Source: Bilifractor sp002394235 (GTDB lineage Bacteria > Bacillota > Clostridia > Lachnospirales > Lachnospiraceae). Taken from it: a DNA stretch of 64,000 nucleotides. A program made the translations under genes and the position numbers. Numbering within the stretch: position 1 is the stretch's first letter; the number at the start of each line of letters is the position of its first letter. The notes beneath the pieces are model-generated. The model saw only the letters and a list, made by a program, of their open reading frames with translations. It did not search any database and was not told where the DNA came from. Of the stretch, positions 26,476-34,966 are shown piece after piece. The stretch covers positions 20,519 to 84,518 of the forward strand of contig NZ_JBQKGJ010000012.1 in the NCBI RefSeq assembly GCF_052118845.1, read 5' to 3'.

Positions 26476-27273
26476 ATGAAAATGTGCAGTCTCTCCAGCG
26501 GAAGCAGCGGCAACTGCATTTTCGTTGGAAGCGAACATACCAGCCTTCTTGTCGATGCCGGGATTTCCGGCAGGCGGACAGAACAGGGGCTCAACACCAT
26601 CGGATATACCGGGAAGGATATTGACGGAATCCTGATTACACATGAGCACTCGGACCATATCAAGGGTCTGGGCGTTCTTTCAAGAAAACTGAATCTTCCG
26701 ATCTATGCCACAAAGGGAACCTGGGACGCGATCCGGAACAAAAACTCAACCGGAAAAATCCCGGAAGGCCTGTTTCATGAGATCCGGCCGGATCAGGTGC
26801 TGCGGATCGGAGACCTTGACATCGAGCCCTTCAGCATTATGCACGATGCCGCAGACCCCGTAGGGTACCGTATCTGCAGCGACGGCCGTTCCTGCGCCGT
26901 GGCGACCGATATGGGAACCTACACCGATTACACAATCCGTCATCTGCAGTATCTGGACGCCATTCTGCTGGAGGCCAATCACGACGTCAACATGCTGGAG
27001 GCCGGCCGCTATCCATATCCGCTGAAAGTCCGCATTCTCAGCGACAGAGGACACCTCTCCAACGAAACCTCCGGACAGCTCCTCTGTCAGATCCTGCATG
27101 ACAACATCCGTCACATTTTTCTGGGCCACCTGAGCGCGGAGAACAATTATCCCGCCCTTGCCTATGAAACCGTATGCAGCGAAGTCACCATGGGAGAGAA
27201 CCCCTACAAATCCGGTGACTTCCCGATCACCGTCGCGAAAAGAGACACAGTAAGCGAATTCGCGGAATTCTGA
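26476..27273 (+). CDS. MBL-fold metallohydrolase (WalJ/YycJ type)
   Basis: A metallo-beta-lactamase-fold protein of 265 residues. The metal motif is THEHSDHIKGL (HxHxDH), with further ligands expected at HDAADPVGY, TDMGTYTD and HLSNET. MKMCSLSSGSSGNC is the typical N-terminus of the YycJ/WalJ subfamily, which in Bacillus lies in the walRK operon and has exonuclease activity. Here it follows coaE by 30 bp and no walRK genes are near. AGAGGAAG lies upstream of the ATG. Assignment to the subfamily is confident; its role in this organism is inferred. Confidence 0.88.
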   Translation: MKMCSLSSGSSGNCIFVGSEHTSLLVDAGISGRRTEQGLNTIGYTGKDIDGILITHEHSDHIKGLGVLSRKLNLPIYATKGTWDAIRNKNSTGKIPEGLFHEIRPDQVLRIGDLDIEPFSIMHDAADPVGYRICSDGRSCAVATDMGTYTDYTIRHLQYLDAILLEANHDVNMLEAGRYPYPLKVRILSDRGHLSNETSGQLLCQILHDNIRHIFLGHLSAENNYPALAYETVCSEVTMGENPYKSGDFPITVAKRDTVSEFAEF

Positions 27274-27383
27274 AAAAAGCCGTGCATCTTCCACGAATCG
27301 TAGTATAATCGAACAAACAACGCAAACCGAAGGTGTCCCTGATCTATCATTCAGGCACCGCTATTCACCGAGGAGACAAGATC

Positions 27384-27656
27384 ATGAAAAAAACAATCAT
27401 CACAGTCACCGGAAAAGATACTGTCGGCATTATCGCGAAGGTCTGCAACTACCTTGCAGAGAATAATGTGAATATCGAAGATATCTCCCAGACCATTCTG
27501 CAGGGATATTTCCATATGATGATGATCACCGATGCGTCCAAATCCGAGAAGAATACTGCGGAACTCGCCGAGGATCTGAAGAAAGTCGGAGAGGAGATCG
27601 GTGTAATGATTCACTGCCAGCGGGAAGACATCTTCGACATGATGCACAGAATCTGA
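27384..27656 (+). CDS. ACT domain protein (UPF0237 family)
   Basis: A 90-residue stand-alone ACT domain protein: TIITVTGKDTVGIIAKVCNYLAENNVNIEDISQTI and FHMMMITD. ACT domains bind amino acids and act allosterically. In Firmicutes this small protein is regularly paired with the DUF711 protein encoded 17 bp downstream, as here, so the two very probably act together. GAGGAGA precedes the ATG at 27384. A TATAAT at 27304-27309 may be its -10 element, but the -35 is poor. Confidence 0.88.
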   Translation: MKKTIITVTGKDTVGIIAKVCNYLAENNVNIEDISQTILQGYFHMMMITDASKSEKNTAELAEDLKKVGEEIGVMIHCQREDIFDMMHRI

Positions 27657-27672
27657 ACAGAAAGGTACAGCC

Positions 27673-29037
27673 ATGATTAACATTTTTGAAGCAAATGAAA
27701 CCAATGAAATGATCGAAAACGAAAATCTGGACGTGCGTACCATTACTCTCGGCATCAGCCTTCTGGATTGCATCGATTCAAACCTGGACCGTCTGAACCA
27801 GAAAATCTATGACAAGATCACAACACTCGCCCGCAACCTGGTGCAGACCGGCAAAGACATCGAGGCCGAGTACGGCATCCCGATCGTCAATAAACGGATT
27901 TCCGTGACACCAATTGCCCTGATCGGGGGCGCAGCCTGCAAGACTCCGGAGGATTTTGTGACAATCGCCGAAACACTGGACAGAGCAGCTCATACCGTCG
28001 GCGTCAACTTCCTCGGCGGTTATTCCGCCCTTGTATCCAAGGGCATGACAAAGGCTGACGAGCTCCTGATCCGTTCTATTCCGATGGCAATGGCGCGCAC
28101 CGAACTTGTATGCAGCTCCATCAATGTCGGTTCCACAAAGACCGGCATCAACATGGACGCGGTGAAGCTGATGGGCGAGATTGTGAGAGGCACCGCGGAG
28201 GCAACAAAGGACAACAACTGCCTCGGCTGCGCGAAGCTCGTTATTTTCTGCAATGCGCCGGATGACAACCCCTTCATGGCAGGCGCCTTCCACGGCGTCA
28301 CGGAAGCGGATGCCATCATCAATGTCGGCGTATCCGGCCCCGGCGTCGTAAAGCACGCGCTGGAAAAGGTAAGAGGGGAGAATTTCGAAGTTCTCTGCGA
28401 GACCATCAAAAAGACCGCCTTCAAGGTCACCCGTGTGGGACAGCTCGTTGCCAGGGAGGCATCCAGACGTCTCGGGGTTCCCTTCGGCATCATTGATCTG
28501 TCTCTGGCTCCGACTCCCGCGGTCGGCGACTCTGTGGCAGACATTCTTGAGGAGATCGGCGTGGAATCTGTCGGTGCTCCCGGAACGACAGCTGCACTTG
28601 CCCTTCTGAACGACCAGGTAAAAAAAGGCGGTGTTATGGCTTCCTCCTATGTCGGCGGACTTTCCGGTGCCTTTATCCCGGTCAGTGAGGATCAGGGAAT
28701 GATCAATGCCGTAAACCGCGGTTCTCTCTGCATGGAAAAGCTCGAGGCGATGACCTGTGTCTGCTCCGTCGGTCTTGACATGATTGCTATCCCCGGAAAC
28801 ACAAAGAGCACTACCATATCCGGCATCATCGCCGATGAGATGGCAATCGGCATGATCAACCAGAAGACAACGGCAGTCCGTGTAATTCCTGCCATCGGTA
28901 AGGATGTCGGAGATTCCCTGGAGTTCGGAGGTCTCCTCGGAAGCGCGCCGATCATGCCGGTCAGCCGCTTCGGATGCGACGCACTGATCAACCGCACCGG
29001 CAGAATCCCTGCCCCGGTACACAGTTTCAAGAACTGA
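27673..29037 (+). CDS. DUF711 / UPF0210 (PFL family) protein
   Basis: A 454-residue cytoplasmic protein of the conserved UPF0210 family, structurally known but of unestablished function. Glycine-rich segments such as FLGGYSALVSKGMTKAD, NVGVSGPGVVKHAL, SLAPTPAVGDSVADILE and GAPGTTAALALLNDQVKKGG are family hallmarks. AGAAAGG lies upstream of the ATG. It forms a two-gene unit with the ACT-domain gene and ends at a strong bidirectional terminator. Confidence 0.92.
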   Translation: MINIFEANETNEMIENENLDVRTITLGISLLDCIDSNLDRLNQKIYDKITTLARNLVQTGKDIEAEYGIPIVNKRISVTPIALIGGAACKTPEDFVTIAETLDRAAHTVGVNFLGGYSALVSKGMTKADELLIRSIPMAMARTELVCSSINVGSTKTGINMDAVKLMGEIVRGTAEATKDNNCLGCAKLVIFCNAPDDNPFMAGAFHGVTEADAIINVGVSGPGVVKHALEKVRGENFEVLCETIKKTAFKVTRVGQLVAREASRRLGVPFGIIDLSLAPTPAVGDSVADILEEIGVESVGAPGTTAALALLNDQVKKGGVMASSYVGGLSGAFIPVSEDQGMINAVNRGSLCMEKLEAMTCVCSVGLDMIAIPGNTKSTTISGIIADEMAIGMINQKTTAVRVIPAIGKDVGDSLEFGGLLGSAPIMPVSRFGCDALINRTGRIPAPVHSFKN

Positions 29038-29076
29038 CATAGAACCGACATAGAATTGACCGTGTTTCAGCTGCAG

Positions 29077-29115
29077 AAAAAGACGGTCTCCCTTCTCCGG
29101 GAGCCGTCTTTTTCT
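29077..29115. terminator. terminator after the DUF711 gene
   Basis: AAAAAGACGG-T-CTCCC pairs with GGGAGCCGTCTTTTT (one bulged T). Runs of A on the left and T on the right let it work in both directions, which suits the convergent tmcAL gene. Confidence 0.88.
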
Positions 29116-29274
29116 TTGCCCGGATGACCACTCCTAACATTCTTGTCGTATCATCCGTCTGCCGCCTCTGTCAGAATCCAGGTGACCCACCCGGACTACC
29201 TGTTATATTTTCCGTCTGCCACCTCTGTCAGCCTCTGATCTCCGCCACGAATGGACCGGATTTCAGCATTCTCA

Positions 29275-30576
29275 TCATACCCGGATCACCTGTCTCCTGA
29301 ATTCATGAATAAAATCCTGGCCGTTCTTCTCTGAACGGACTGCTTCATACAGATTCGACGCGAACACATCGGCCCGGGTCAGCTCCGGAGGAAGAGAGGA
29401 TATCTTTGCCACAGGACAGAGCCTTCCCGGCCCGCCTGTCTTAATCTCCCTCAATACCTCCCGTCCTTTTTCAGAGAACCCCAGCAGATGCACGTATTCC
29501 GGATGAAGTGCCCGGTTCAGATCATCCTCCCGGATATTCAGAAGAATATGGAGCAGTGCGCGGTTCATCTGCGTCAATGGATAATTTTTTGCCGAGAGCA
29601 GTTCTGCAAATTGTGAAAATGACCGGTACCTGCTCAGATGATTCCGTATCCGCAAAGCAAGATCTTCCGTCACATCCAGATACCGCGAGAGCGCCCTGTT
29701 TTCCGATACTTTCCTCCCGGTTTGTTTTACCCCTGTTACCCCCGAATGCCTGAAGATATTCCCGCTGTCCTCCCGCAGCAGCTGATACCGCAGCATCGCG
29801 GAAAAATCGTTTTCCCCGACAGGAGCGGACGAACGGCAGGCCTCCTTGAGTATGTTGTACACCCGTGGCGGAACAGAGTCCTCCAGACGTTCAGGACCAT
29901 TCTTCTCAAAAATCTGACAACGGATTGCGGATGCCGAATTATAGCCGTTTTCCTGTCTAAAGATGCTGTCATTGAAGCCGGCCCCGACCCTTTGAATCGT
30001 CCTCGGTACAACGGCGCTGGCTGTTTTTTCGAGAGCGATGCAGTACTCCAGACCCAGAATATTATTCGGCATGCTCAGAAACTCCCGGATTTCTTCACCC
30101 ATCCGCGGTGTTCCCTTATCTTTGAAATAACCGGTGAGTGCCTCTTCCCTCGCACGGGGAAAAGAGAGCCCTGCAGCCAGCCATTTTCTGAGAAGCGACC
30201 GGTATTCCTCCGGCTCAGTGGAGAGAACCGGCGCGAGCAGACGGAACATGTCCATTTTCCCGGATTCACTTCCGAACCAAAGTTCATCGACCACGCCGAT
30301 TCCATTCAGAACAGCCAAAGCCCCCTCCGCAAACCGCTGGGCGGACGAAGCCGCGGCTGCCACCGGAAGCTCCAACACCAGATCACATCCGCCTGCGAGA
30401 GCCATTTCCGTCCGCGTATACTTATCGAATACCGCAGGCAGTCCCCGCTGTACAAAATCGCCGCTCATAACCGCGACAACTGCGTCAGCGCCGGAAACCT
30501 CCCTCGCCCTCCTGATCAGATACGCATGACCGTTATGGAACGGATTGTATTCCGCTATGACACCGATTATCTTCAT
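29275..30576 (-). CDS. tmcAL: tRNA(Met) cytidine acetate ligase (TmcAL/YlbM)
   Basis: TmcAL uses ATP and acetate to form N4-acetylcytidine at the wobble position of elongator tRNA-Met. The 433-residue protein opens with IGVIAEYNPFHNGHAYLI, the HxGH-type nucleotidyltransferase motif, followed by MSGDFVQRGLPAVFDKYTRTEMAL and GADLVLELP-like CDLVLELPVA. The start is ATG 30576, 7-8 nt after GAGGAG. A nearer ATG at 30582 is too close to the ribosome binding site. It lies divergent from pta, a common clostridial arrangement, and uses the acetate pool that Pta-AckA serves. Confidence 0.92.
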   Translation of the reverse strand: MKIIGVIAEYNPFHNGHAYLIRRAREVSGADAVVAVMSGDFVQRGLPAVFDKYTRTEMALAGGCDLVLELPVAAAASSAQRFAEGALAVLNGIGVVDELWFGSESGKMDMFRLLAPVLSTEPEEYRSLLRKWLAAGLSFPRAREEALTGYFKDKGTPRMGEEIREFLSMPNNILGLEYCIALEKTASAVVPRTIQRVGAGFNDSIFRQENGYNSASAIRCQIFEKNGPERLEDSVPPRVYNILKEACRSSAPVGENDFSAMLRYQLLREDSGNIFRHSGVTGVKQTGRKVSENRALSRYLDVTEDLALRIRNHLSRYRSFSQFAELLSAKNYPLTQMNRALLHILLNIREDDLNRALHPEYVHLLGFSEKGREVLREIKTGGPGRLCPVAKISSLPPELTRADVFASNLYEAVRSEKNGQDFIHEFRRQVIRV

Positions 30577-30737
30577 GAACATTCTCCTCGAAAAACCTGC
30601 TGCAGGACTGATTTTTCTGCACTTTATCATATCGTATCATGATATTCCTTCTCCTGGCAAAAGGAAATGGATCCTCCGGGACTTTTCCCTCGGGCAACCC
30701 TGTCTGGAGACGACCGAATCCTCCTGTTTTTCTGCTT

Positions 30738-30757
30738 TTGTATTATTTATAATACAA
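30738..30757. promoter_or_regulatory. inverted repeat upstream of the pta promoter
   Basis: TTGTATTAT-TT-ATAATACAA, nine-base arms with two central bases, ending 9 bp before the -35. It is placed like an operator. It is not a CcpA cre site. Confidence 0.5.
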
Positions 30758-30766
30758 TTTTACTGC

Positions 30767-30795
30767 TTGTCGAAGGCCTGAGAAGGTACTATACT
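30767..30795 (+). promoter_or_regulatory. pta promoter
   Basis: TTGTCG (30767-30772) and TATACT (30790-30795) with a 17-bp spacer, giving a leader of nearly 90 nt before pta. Confidence 0.65.
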
Positions 30796-30889
30796 TTATT
30801 CATGAAAGTGAGTGCGTACAGGTATGTTGCGGACTTTTCAATCAGTGTGTTCGGAATGCGTTAAGGCATATCCAGAAAGGAGCCTGGAA

Positions 30890-31888
30890 ATGGCATTTAT
30901 TGACAGTATCAAAGAAAAAGCAAAATCCAACAAGAAAACAATCGTATTGCCGGAGTCGATGGACCAGCGCACCTATGAGGCCGCTGTTAAGTGCACCAAA
31001 GAGGGAATTGCGAATATCATCATTCTTGGTACCCCTGAGGATATCCAGAACCACGGTACCGGTTATGATCTGACGGGAATCACGATCCTTGATCCTTTCA
31101 CCGATCCGAACCGCCAGAAATATATTGACAAATTCGTTGAGCTTCGCGCAAAGAAGGGCGTTACCCCTGAGATCGCAGAGCAGCAGATGACCAAGGACTA
31201 TATGTATTACGCATGTCTGATGTGCAAGTGCGGAGATGCCGACGGTGTTGTTTCCGGCGCATGCCATTCCACCGGCAACACTATCCGTCCGGCTCTTCAG
31301 CTTCTGAAGACAAAGCCCGGTGTAAAGAGCGTTTCCGGATTCTTCATCGTAGAAGTTCCGAACTGCCCGTACGGTGAGAACGGTACCTTCCTCTTCGCCG
31401 ACTGCGCTGTCAATACTGATTTCGATTCTGAGAAGCTTGCAGAGATCGCAGGCCTTTCCGCTGACTCTTTCCGCGCATATATCGGAGCGGAGCCGAAGGT
31501 CGCAATGCTTTCCTTCTCCACAAAGGGCAGCGCAAAGCACGACAATGTAACCATGGTAGCAGAAGCAGCAAAGATCGCGAAGGAGAAATATCCTCAGGTG
31601 AAGATCGACGGAGAGCTTCAGTTTGACGCGGCTATTGTTCCGGAAGTTGCGAAACTCAAAGCTCCGGTCAGCGAGGTGGCCGGCCACGCCAACACCCTGA
31701 TCTTCCCGAGCCTTGAGGCAGGAAATATCGGATATAAGATCGCGCAGAGACTGGCTCACGCGAATGCGTACGGCCCGGTTCTGCAGGGTCTTTCCATGCC
31801 GGTTAACGATCTGTCCCGTGGATGCTTCGCGGATGATATCGTAGGCGTCGTAGCCATGACAGCAGTAGAGGCCATGATGAACAGCTGA
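30890..31888 (+). CDS. pta: phosphate acetyltransferase
   Basis: Converts acetyl-CoA and phosphate to acetyl phosphate. With AckA this makes ATP and acetate, the central energy step of fermentation. The 332-residue protein is the short form, lacking the N-terminal regulatory domains of enterobacterial Pta. Family marks: IVLPESMDQRTYEAA, GDADGVVSGACHSTG, KVAMLSFSTKGSA, GELQFDAAIVPEVA, ANTLIFPSLEAGNIGYK and GPVLQGLSMPVNDLSRGC. The start is ATG 30890 behind AAAGGAG. A two-hairpin repeat and a terminator separate it from ackA. Confidence 0.96.
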   Translation: MAFIDSIKEKAKSNKKTIVLPESMDQRTYEAAVKCTKEGIANIIILGTPEDIQNHGTGYDLTGITILDPFTDPNRQKYIDKFVELRAKKGVTPEIAEQQMTKDYMYYACLMCKCGDADGVVSGACHSTGNTIRPALQLLKTKPGVKSVSGFFIVEVPNCPYGENGTFLFADCAVNTDFDSEKLAEIAGLSADSFRAYIGAEPKVAMLSFSTKGSAKHDNVTMVAEAAKIAKEKYPQVKIDGELQFDAAIVPEVAKLKAPVSEVAGHANTLIFPSLEAGNIGYKIAQRLAHANAYGPVLQGLSMPVNDLSRGCFADDIVGVVAMTAVEAMMNS

Positions 31889-31913
31889 TTTCCGGTCCTT
31901 CTTTTGCAAAACA

Positions 31914-32010
31914 GCGAGATAAAACACGCTGCGCGAGTTTTATCTCGCTATCGCAACGCTCGCCGCACACGAATACTTCGCATTCGGCTGCGGCTCACTG
32001 TTCGCGTAAA
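31914..32010 (+). repeat. two-hairpin interspersed repeat, copy 1
   Basis: First hairpin: CGAGATAAAAC (31915-31925) with GTTTTATCTCG (31937-31947), 11 bp around an 11-nt loop. Second: GCCGC-ACA-CGAAT with ATTCG-GCT-GCGGC. Nearly identical copies lie at 33768-33862 (reverse) and 60971-61069, and a half copy at 56466. It follows pta directly. Confidence 0.85.
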
Positions 32011-32013
32011 TTG

Positions 32014-32055
32014 AGAAATAACCGAACCCCCAGAAGGCTCGGTTATTTCTTTGCG
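32014..32055 (+). terminator. pta terminator
   Basis: AGAAATAACCGA and TCGGTTATTTCT form a perfect 12-bp stem followed by a short T-rich tail. It ends the pta transcript, so ackA probably has its own start (two TATAAT sequences lie at 32122 and 32131, without a clear -35). Confidence 0.75.
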
Positions 32056-32159
32056 TCCTTTGTAAATCCGCTGTCCGTCACGGATGGCATCTGCGGCAGG
32101 CTTTTCCACCTGTGTGCAGGATATAATCTATATAATCACATGATCAGGAGGGTTTATTC

Positions 32160-33362
32160 ATGAAAGTTTTAGTCATTAACTGTGGAAGTTCTTCTCTGAA
32201 ATATCAGCTGATCGACTCGGATTCCGAGGAGGTTCTTGCCAAGGGACTCTGCGAGCGTATTGGTATCGACGGCCGTCTCGTATATCAGAAGGAAGGTCTC
32301 GACAAGGAAATCACAGAAGCACCGATGCCGACACACAAGGAAGCCATCAAGATGGTTCTCGATGCGCTCACCAACGACAAGACCGGCGCAATCCGCTCCC
32401 TGAAGGAGATCGATGCGGTAGGTCATCGTGTCGTACACGGCGGCGAGAAGTTCGCACGCTCCGCAAAAGTAGACGATGCCATGATCAAGGCACTGGAAGA
32501 CTGCTCCGATCTGGCACCGCTTCACAACCCCGCTAACCTGATCGGAATCAATGTCTGCAAGGAGCTTATGCCGGGCGTTCCGATGGTCGGCTGCTTCGAT
32601 ACCGCCTTCCATCAGACCATGCCGGAGAAGGCATATCTGTACGCGATTCCGATTGAATATTATGAGAAGTACCGCATCCGCAAATACGGCTTCCACGGCA
32701 CAAGCCACAGCTTTGTCTCCAAGGAGACCGCAAAGTTTCTCGGTCTCGATCTCAACAACAGCAAGATCATCGTCTGCCATCTGGGCAACGGCGCGTCGGT
32801 CAGCGCTGTGAAGAATGGCAAATGCGTGGACACCTCCATGGGCCTTACTCCTCTTGCCGGTCTTGCCATGGGAACCCGCTCCGGCGACCTTGATCCTTCC
32901 GTTGTCGAATTCCTCGGAAAGAAGCTGAATCTCGATGCTTCCGGTATCCTTAACATTCTGAACAAGAAGTCCGGCGTATACGGTCTCTCAAGAGGACTTT
33001 CCAGTGACTTCAGGGATCTGGCCGATGCGGCGAAGAAGGGCAATCACGACGCAGAGGTTGCACTGGAGGTATTCGCTTACCGCGTAAAAACCACCATCGG
33101 TGCTTATGTGGCGGCTATGGACGGCGTTGACGCAATCGCGTTCACGGCAGGAATCGGAGAGAACGACGGAGCCACCCGCGCCAGAATCATGGACGGCTTC
33201 AGCTACCTTGGCATCAAGATTGATCCTGAGAAGAACAAGCTCCGCGGACAGAACGTAAAAATCTCCACAGACGACTCCAAGGTAGCTGTCTGCGTCATCC
33301 CGACAAACGAGGAACTCGCGATCTGCCGCGACACTGTAGCGATCCTCGGCGGAGACAAATAA
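32160..33362 (+). CDS. ackA: acetate kinase
   Basis: Transfers phosphate from acetyl phosphate to ADP, yielding ATP and acetate. The 400-residue protein carries the ASKHA-family motifs VLVINCGSSSLKYQLID at the N-terminus, GHRVVHGG, MVGCFDTAFHQTMPEKAYLY, FHGTSH, CHLGNGASVSAV, DTSMGLTPLAGLAMGTRSGDLDP and FTAGIGEN. CAGGAGGG precedes the ATG. Its neighbour pta supplies the substrate. Downstream the usual clostridial DUF177 gene is missing and rpmF follows with its own promoter. Confidence 0.97.
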   Translation: MKVLVINCGSSSLKYQLIDSDSEEVLAKGLCERIGIDGRLVYQKEGLDKEITEAPMPTHKEAIKMVLDALTNDKTGAIRSLKEIDAVGHRVVHGGEKFARSAKVDDAMIKALEDCSDLAPLHNPANLIGINVCKELMPGVPMVGCFDTAFHQTMPEKAYLYAIPIEYYEKYRIRKYGFHGTSHSFVSKETAKFLGLDLNNSKIIVCHLGNGASVSAVKNGKCVDTSMGLTPLAGLAMGTRSGDLDPSVVEFLGKKLNLDASGILNILNKKSGVYGLSRGLSSDFRDLADAAKKGNHDAEVALEVFAYRVKTTIGAYVAAMDGVDAIAFTAGIGENDGATRARIMDGFSYLGIKIDPEKNKLRGQNVKISTDDSKVAVCVIPTNEELAICRDTVAILGGDK

Positions 33363-33376
33363 TTTATCTTCGGAGG

Positions 33377-33424
33377 ATCCTCGGCTGAGGTAAATAATTT
33401 ATCCTCGGCTGAGGTAAATAATTT
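33377..33424. repeat. two 24-bp tandem repeats upstream of the rpmF promoter
   Basis: ATCCTCGGCTGAGGTAAATA plus ATTT occurs at 33377-33400 and again at 33401-33424, identical. Each contains a small CCTC-GGCT-GAGG hairpin. They directly abut the -35 element. Confidence 0.8.
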
Positions 33425-33427
33425 TCC

Positions 33428-33456
33428 TTGACAAACCCATACCTCCTGTGTATAAT
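33428..33456 (+). promoter_or_regulatory. rpmF promoter (perfect consensus)
   Basis: TTGACA (33428-33433) and TATAAT (33451-33456), both perfect matches, separated by 17 bp. It is the best vegetative promoter in the window, as expected for a ribosomal protein gene. Confidence 0.9.
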
Positions 33457-33522
33457 TCTTAAAGTGCGATTGAGAAAATCAGCGGTTTATTTTGAATTCA
33501 GGAAGTATGAGGAGGTGTTATA

Positions 33523-33708
33523 ATGTCCATCTGTCCAAAAAATAAATCATCCAAGTCACATAGAGACAAGAGAAGAGCAAACTGGAAAATGTCCGCTCCG
33601 AACCTTGTTAAGTGCAGCAAATGCGGAGCACTTATGATGCCTCACAGAGTATGCAAGAACTGCGGAACCTATAACAAAAAACAGGTTATCAACGTAGAAG
33701 AGGCATAA
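33523..33708 (+). CDS. rpmF: 50S ribosomal protein L32
   Basis: A 61-residue large-subunit protein. The basic N-terminus (NKSSKSHRDKRRANWKMSAPNL) is typical, and CSKCGALMMPHRVCKNCG is a complete CxxC...CxxC zinc ribbon, the zinc-dependent form. GAGGAGG lies upstream of the ATG. A strong terminator follows, so it is a single-gene unit rather than part of the usual DUF177-rpmF-plsX transcript. Confidence 0.96.
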   Translation: MSICPKNKSSKSHRDKRRANWKMSAPNLVKCSKCGALMMPHRVCKNCGTYNKKQVINVEEA

Positions 33709-33736
33709 ACTTCTGCATCCAATATGTGAACGATCC

Positions 33737-33767
33737 GGACTGTCACGAGAGTGGCAGTCCTTTTTTT
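33737..33767 (+). terminator. rpmF terminator
   Basis: GGACTGTCAC and GTGGCAGTCC pair around GAGA (one G-U pair), followed by seven T. Confidence 0.92.
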
Positions 33768-33862
33768 ACGCGAACAGTGAGCCGCAGCCGAATGCGAAGT
33801 ATTCGTGTGCGGCGAGCGTCGCGATAGCGAGATAAAACTCGCGCAGCGTGTTTTATCTCGTT
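33768..33862 (-). repeat. two-hairpin interspersed repeat, copy 2
   Basis: Reverse-orientation copy of the repeat at 31914-32010, apparently identical except for one base in the linker. It starts directly after the T-run of the rpmF terminator. Confidence 0.85.
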
Positions 33863-33897
33863 GTCTCATTTTGCTTCAGGCAACGGTTCGACGCCCA

Positions 33898-33942
33898 CAG
33901 GCGCATTTTGCGTGATAACGCCGGCAGGCGCATTTTGCGTGA
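33898..33942. repeat. 17-bp direct repeats before the lipoprotein promoter
   Basis: AGGCGCATTTTGCGTGA occurs at 33898-33914 and 33926-33942. Each contains the short palindrome CGCA-TTT-TGCG. The second copy ends 2 bp before the -35 element, so the pair could be regulatory sites. Confidence 0.7.
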
Positions 33943-33944
33943 CA

Positions 33945-33974
33945 TTGACAGTCACCGGAATCGCGTGATATAAT
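33945..33974 (+). promoter_or_regulatory. promoter of the lipoprotein gene
   Basis: TTGACA (33945-33950) and TATAAT (33969-33974), both consensus, with an 18-bp spacer. Confidence 0.8.
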
Positions 33975-34099
33975 TTCGAATAACTGTGAGATTGTAACAA
34001 ACCTGTAACTTTTATCGGATACAGACAACCGCTGCAGCCGGCGAACCGGCTCACGAATATCCTCCGGTAAGAGCTGCGCAATCAAAAGGGGAATACAGT

Positions 34100-34843
34100 A
34101 TGAAGGCTCTTAAAATTTCAGGAATACTTGCTGCCGGAATAAGCACGGCGATGCTTCTTGCAGGATGCTCGTTCTCAGGCGGCATGAACCGTCTGGTCGG
34201 CACCGTCACAGACACCGGGAAGGAGACGGTTGTCTCGGCTTCCAGTGAAGAGGGCACGCCGGTTCAGGCGCTTTCCTTCAATACAGATGTAGCGGCACCG
34301 GCTTTTAAAAGCGATCTTTCCGGTTCCACCGATGTAGCAGTCAACGGAAAGACGACCCTCTCAGCCAAAGCATCCGCTTCTGACGGTGGCACAATTTCCT
34401 ATCAATGGTACTCCAACAACGTGGATTCAAACGGCGGCGGAACGAAGATCCCCGGAGCGACCTCTGCAGACTATACACCCGATACTTCAGAAGGCGGGAC
34501 CACCTATTACTATGTGGTCGCGATCAATACCGTGAAGGGACAGGTCAACGAGACCACCAGCTCCACCCACAGCGTCACCGTCTGGGCGAATATGTACTGG
34601 CAGCGGAACGCGGACAATGGTGGCTATCAGTATCTGAACCACGACGACGGATCCTATCCCAGTAATACCTCGATGGAAATCGATGGCGTCACTTACACCT
34701 TCAATGACAGCGGATTCGCGGTGGATCCGGACACCGGCGATTATGTCGATGTGACACAGTTCGGAGAAAATGCTTCTGAAAGCTCATCCTCGGACAGCAA
34801 CGCATCCGCAGACGACGCGGTGCAGTCCTCCTCCGCCCAGTAA
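34100..34843 (+). CDS. predicted lipoprotein with an Ig-like domain
   Basis: A 247-residue exported protein. The signal peptide ends in the lipobox LLAGC, so it should be lipid-anchored outside the membrane. Residues about 75-165 read like a bacterial Ig-like fold (TTLSAKASASDGGTISYQWY, TSADYTPDTSEGGTTYYYVV). The C-terminus is Ser/Asp/Ala-rich and low in complexity. Function unknown. It has its own consensus promoter behind short direct repeats and sits between rpmF and plsX, where most clostridia have no gene, suggesting insertion into the operon. AAAGGGGA lies upstream of the ATG. Confidence 0.75.
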   Translation: MKALKISGILAAGISTAMLLAGCSFSGGMNRLVGTVTDTGKETVVSASSEEGTPVQALSFNTDVAAPAFKSDLSGSTDVAVNGKTTLSAKASASDGGTISYQWYSNNVDSNGGGTKIPGATSADYTPDTSEGGTTYYYVVAINTVKGQVNETTSSTHSVTVWANMYWQRNADNGGYQYLNHDDGSYPSNTSMEIDGVTYTFNDSGFAVDPDTGDYVDVTQFGENASESSSSDSNASADDAVQSSSAQ

Positions 34844-34966
34844 CATCGTACGGTTCCGGCGGGACAGACGGATTGCTGCTCCCTCGCCTCGGGAAACTGC
34901 CGCGGAATAATGAACAGCTGCGAAAGCCGCTCAGCTCATATTTTATATAATGGAAGTGAAGAGATT

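Larger units (their letters stand above)
30577..30889. other. divergent tmcAL/pta intergenic region
   Basis: 313 bp with no gene. It holds an AT-rich inverted repeat at 30738-30757 and the pta promoter at 30767-30795. No convincing minus-strand promoter for tmcAL was found. Confidence 0.6.

Noticed and set aside
27778..29040. A 420-residue minus-strand frame over the DUF711 gene
   Set aside because: Antisense shadow of a well-conserved protein; no ribosome binding site or recognisable domain.
33880..33900. A tRNA TPsiC-like word (GGTTCGACGCC)
   Set aside because: No acceptor, D or anticodon stems can be built around it; it belongs to a repeat-rich gap.
34946..34951. TATAAT just before plsX as its promoter
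   Set aside because: It lies only 15 bp before the ATG and has no -35 at the right distance; it overlaps the space needed for a leader and ribosome binding site.
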